From positions 190,506 through 246,673 of the forward strand of contig NZ_PPPX01000011.1 in assembly GCF_002902305.1 (NCBI RefSeq): a stretch of 56,168 bases of DNA. The letters run 5' to 3'. This DNA comes from Staphylococcus argensis. Lineage in GTDB: Bacteria > Bacillota > Bacilli > Staphylococcales > Staphylococcaceae. The notes beneath the pieces are model-generated. The model saw nothing but the letters and a program-made list of their open reading frames with translations, made no database searches and had not been told where the DNA came from. Position 1 is the stretch's first letter. Each line of letters begins with the position of its first letter. Made by a program: the position numbers and the translations under genes. Shown here piece by piece: positions 55,085-56,168 of this stretch.

Positions 55085-55311
55085 GCATCGTACTCTACGA
55101 ATACTACAACCGCTTCAACCTATTACGTCGACGTAACAGAAAATACGCCAAAACAGCACCACTTCAAACTGCAGAACAGAAAATGCAAGGTCTGTACCTA
55201 CAACGCCAATATCTAGACGAACTCGTCGACCAAGGTCATGTCAATCAAACCATTGCGACCCAAGTTCGCGAAAACATCAACTACAACGAAATCGTTGTGG
55301 CTAGTGAATAA
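55081..55311 (+). CDS. C-terminal tail of the CPA1 antiporter in a shifted frame, or a coupled small gene
   Basis: 76 aa from GTG 55081, overlapping the antiporter stop (GTGA). It is charged and helical, with EQKMQGLYLQRQYLDELVDQ and VRENINYNEI, which resembles the cytoplasmic ends of longer CPA1 antiporters. Either the antiporter gene carries a one-base frameshift near 55,080, or the tail is made as a separate polypeptide by translational coupling. No ribosome site precedes the GTG. Codon use is A+C-rich like the end of the gene before it. Confidence 0.5.
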   Translation: MSIVLYEYYNRFNLLRRRNRKYAKTAPLQTAEQKMQGLYLQRQYLDELVDQGHVNQTIATQVRENINYNEIVVASE

Positions 55312-55335
55312 AAGAAGTATAGGTATACTGAGTTT

Positions 55336-55375
55336 AAAGAAGACAGTCCCATGACCAGTGGACTTGTCTACTTTA
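55336..55375. terminator. hairpin downstream of the antiporter genes
   Basis: AAAGAAGACAGTCC / GGACTTGTCTACTTT with a short loop. No strong T run, so termination is probable rather than certain. Confidence 0.5.
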
Positions 55376-55535
55376 ATGATGATTAGATAAATTTATAACA
55401 TTGCACAGTTACGACGACGAACCCAATCTCTTCTTCGCCCCCCTAATTAAATTTAAAACAATTAATTAGATAGCGTTTTATATTTTTGATGTATTCCCAA
55501 GCCACATTAGCTTATACAGAAACACTTTATTCCTC

Positions 55536-56168
55536 GAAACACTAAACTTAATTCCAATACAAAACACAAGTGTATGGTTGGGAGGGGGTTGATTAAAATT
55601 TAAACTTAGCTAGAAATATTATTTTCACAACGTACTCTTGCAATACAAGTAAAGAGGAGGTGGTGCGACTCCCGAGGTATCAAGGGCACAGTGAAAATCC
55701 ATTCATAACGCGCAACAAGCGTTATGAATTAGTTGAACGTGACCACCTGGGAAAGCGTCACCACCTCCCAATACGCAGTATTAAATTAGTAGAAATATTA
55801 TCTTCCTAGAAACACTAATATTAAAACAATTAACAAAAAGATAGGAGAGTGGGTTGGTTGTGATTATGTAGTATATAGAATTATAGTAAAGCATTAGAAA
55901 TCCTAGATACAATTGCAACACAAGTAAAAGGTGGGAGTAGGCGAGACTTTTGAGGGATTTAAGGGCACAGCGAAAATACAGTAATAACGCGCAACAAAGC
56001 GTTATTACTTAGTTGAGCGTGACCCCCTAAGAACGCGAGCCGTCTCTCCCACCCAATACGCAGTATTGCAATTTAATTAGAAACACTAAACTTAATTCTA
56101 ATTCAAAACAATAATGTATGGTTGGGAGGGGGTTGATTAAAATTTAAACTTAGCTAGAAATATTATTT
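55536..56168 (+). repeat. tandem array of family C repeats (unit about 272 bp), running off the window
   Basis: The unit start GAAACACTAA recurs at 55536, 55809 and 56080 (periods 273 and 271). Each unit has an AT-rich lead (the first and third share tatggttgggagggggttga), then a structured core: GGTGG or GGTGGGAG arm, GAAAAT(C/A)CA, ataacgc / gcgttat hairpin, TTAGTTGA, matching CTCCCACC-type arm and AATACGCAGTATT. No open frame was recognised. An inverted copy lies at 51203-51375. Confidence 0.85.

Noticed and set aside
55536..56168. CRISPR array
   Set aside because: Unit length of about 272 bp with structured cores and no short unique spacers or cas genes; this is a tandem repeat array.

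Overview
The window comes from a Staphylococcus chromosome, most likely a coagulase-negative species. It carries NreABC with the staphylococcal Cys spacing, NarGHJI, NarT and a nirR-nirBD-cobA block. It also has ScrA next to a 701-aa Rsp-type regulator, a lipoprotein DsbA, FmhA, GpmA and an IsaA/SceD-type transglycosylase. From memory, the order scrA-rsp-gltT-(narT-nreCBA-narIJHG)-(cobA-nirDB-nirR)-dsbA-fmhA-gpmA parallels one region of the S. aureus chromosome. Most genes lie on the minus strand. I saw no tRNA, rRNA, CRISPR array or transposase.

1-3.9 kb holds a small interbacterial-competition locus. Two DUF1672-type lipoproteins (one cut by the window edge) flank a broken copy and an intact copy of a protein with an N-terminal lipase motif and a long helical C-terminus. 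This matches the TslA/TilA type VII-secreted phospholipase toxin/immunity pair. 4.2-6.7 kb is a copper-handling cluster (DUF2871, frameshifted YcnI, CopC-CopD fusion). 7.1-10.2 kb has a YhgE/Pip-like exporter divergent from a TetR regulator, then a CorA transporter. 10.3-14.2 kb is scrA, with LacI-type operators, divergent from rsp. 14.4-19.1 kb holds small accessory genes, gltT, an EamA transporter and a nitroreductase. 19.3-20.6 kb has two Hsp20 genes, the first behind CtsR boxes.

20.7-38 kb is the anaerobic nitrate/nitrite respiration island. It includes the transporter NarT, oxygen/nitrate sensing by NreABC, nitrate reductase NarGHJI, siroheme synthesis (CobA, NirR chelatase), nitrite reductase NirBD and a NirC-type channel. 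The narG and nirR promoters share a TAGGG-N4-CCCTA-like NreC box upstream of a Rex-like box; narT has a looser version.

38-56 kb is housekeeping and accessory: SRPBCC, YceI, DsbA, cystatin-fold lipoprotein, FmhA, ASCH, MFS pumps, GpmA, a very short IsaA-like protein, a CDF exporter, GtrA, glycerate kinase, Bcr/CflA, a C39-like peptidase, a metallophosphoesterase and a CPA1 antiporter with its C-terminal tail in another frame.

The intergenic spaces carry dispersed structured repeats. I group them as family A (GACAGAAAT-type double hairpin), family B (nested stems around invariant GAAAATCCA and TTAGTTGA) and family C (a B-like core in longer units). C forms a tandem array of about 272 bp per unit at the right edge and has an inverted copy at 51.2 kb. 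Stems vary with pairing preserved while loops stay fixed, and two B copies contain an embedded A element. These repeats and the TslA locus are the most interesting parts of the window.
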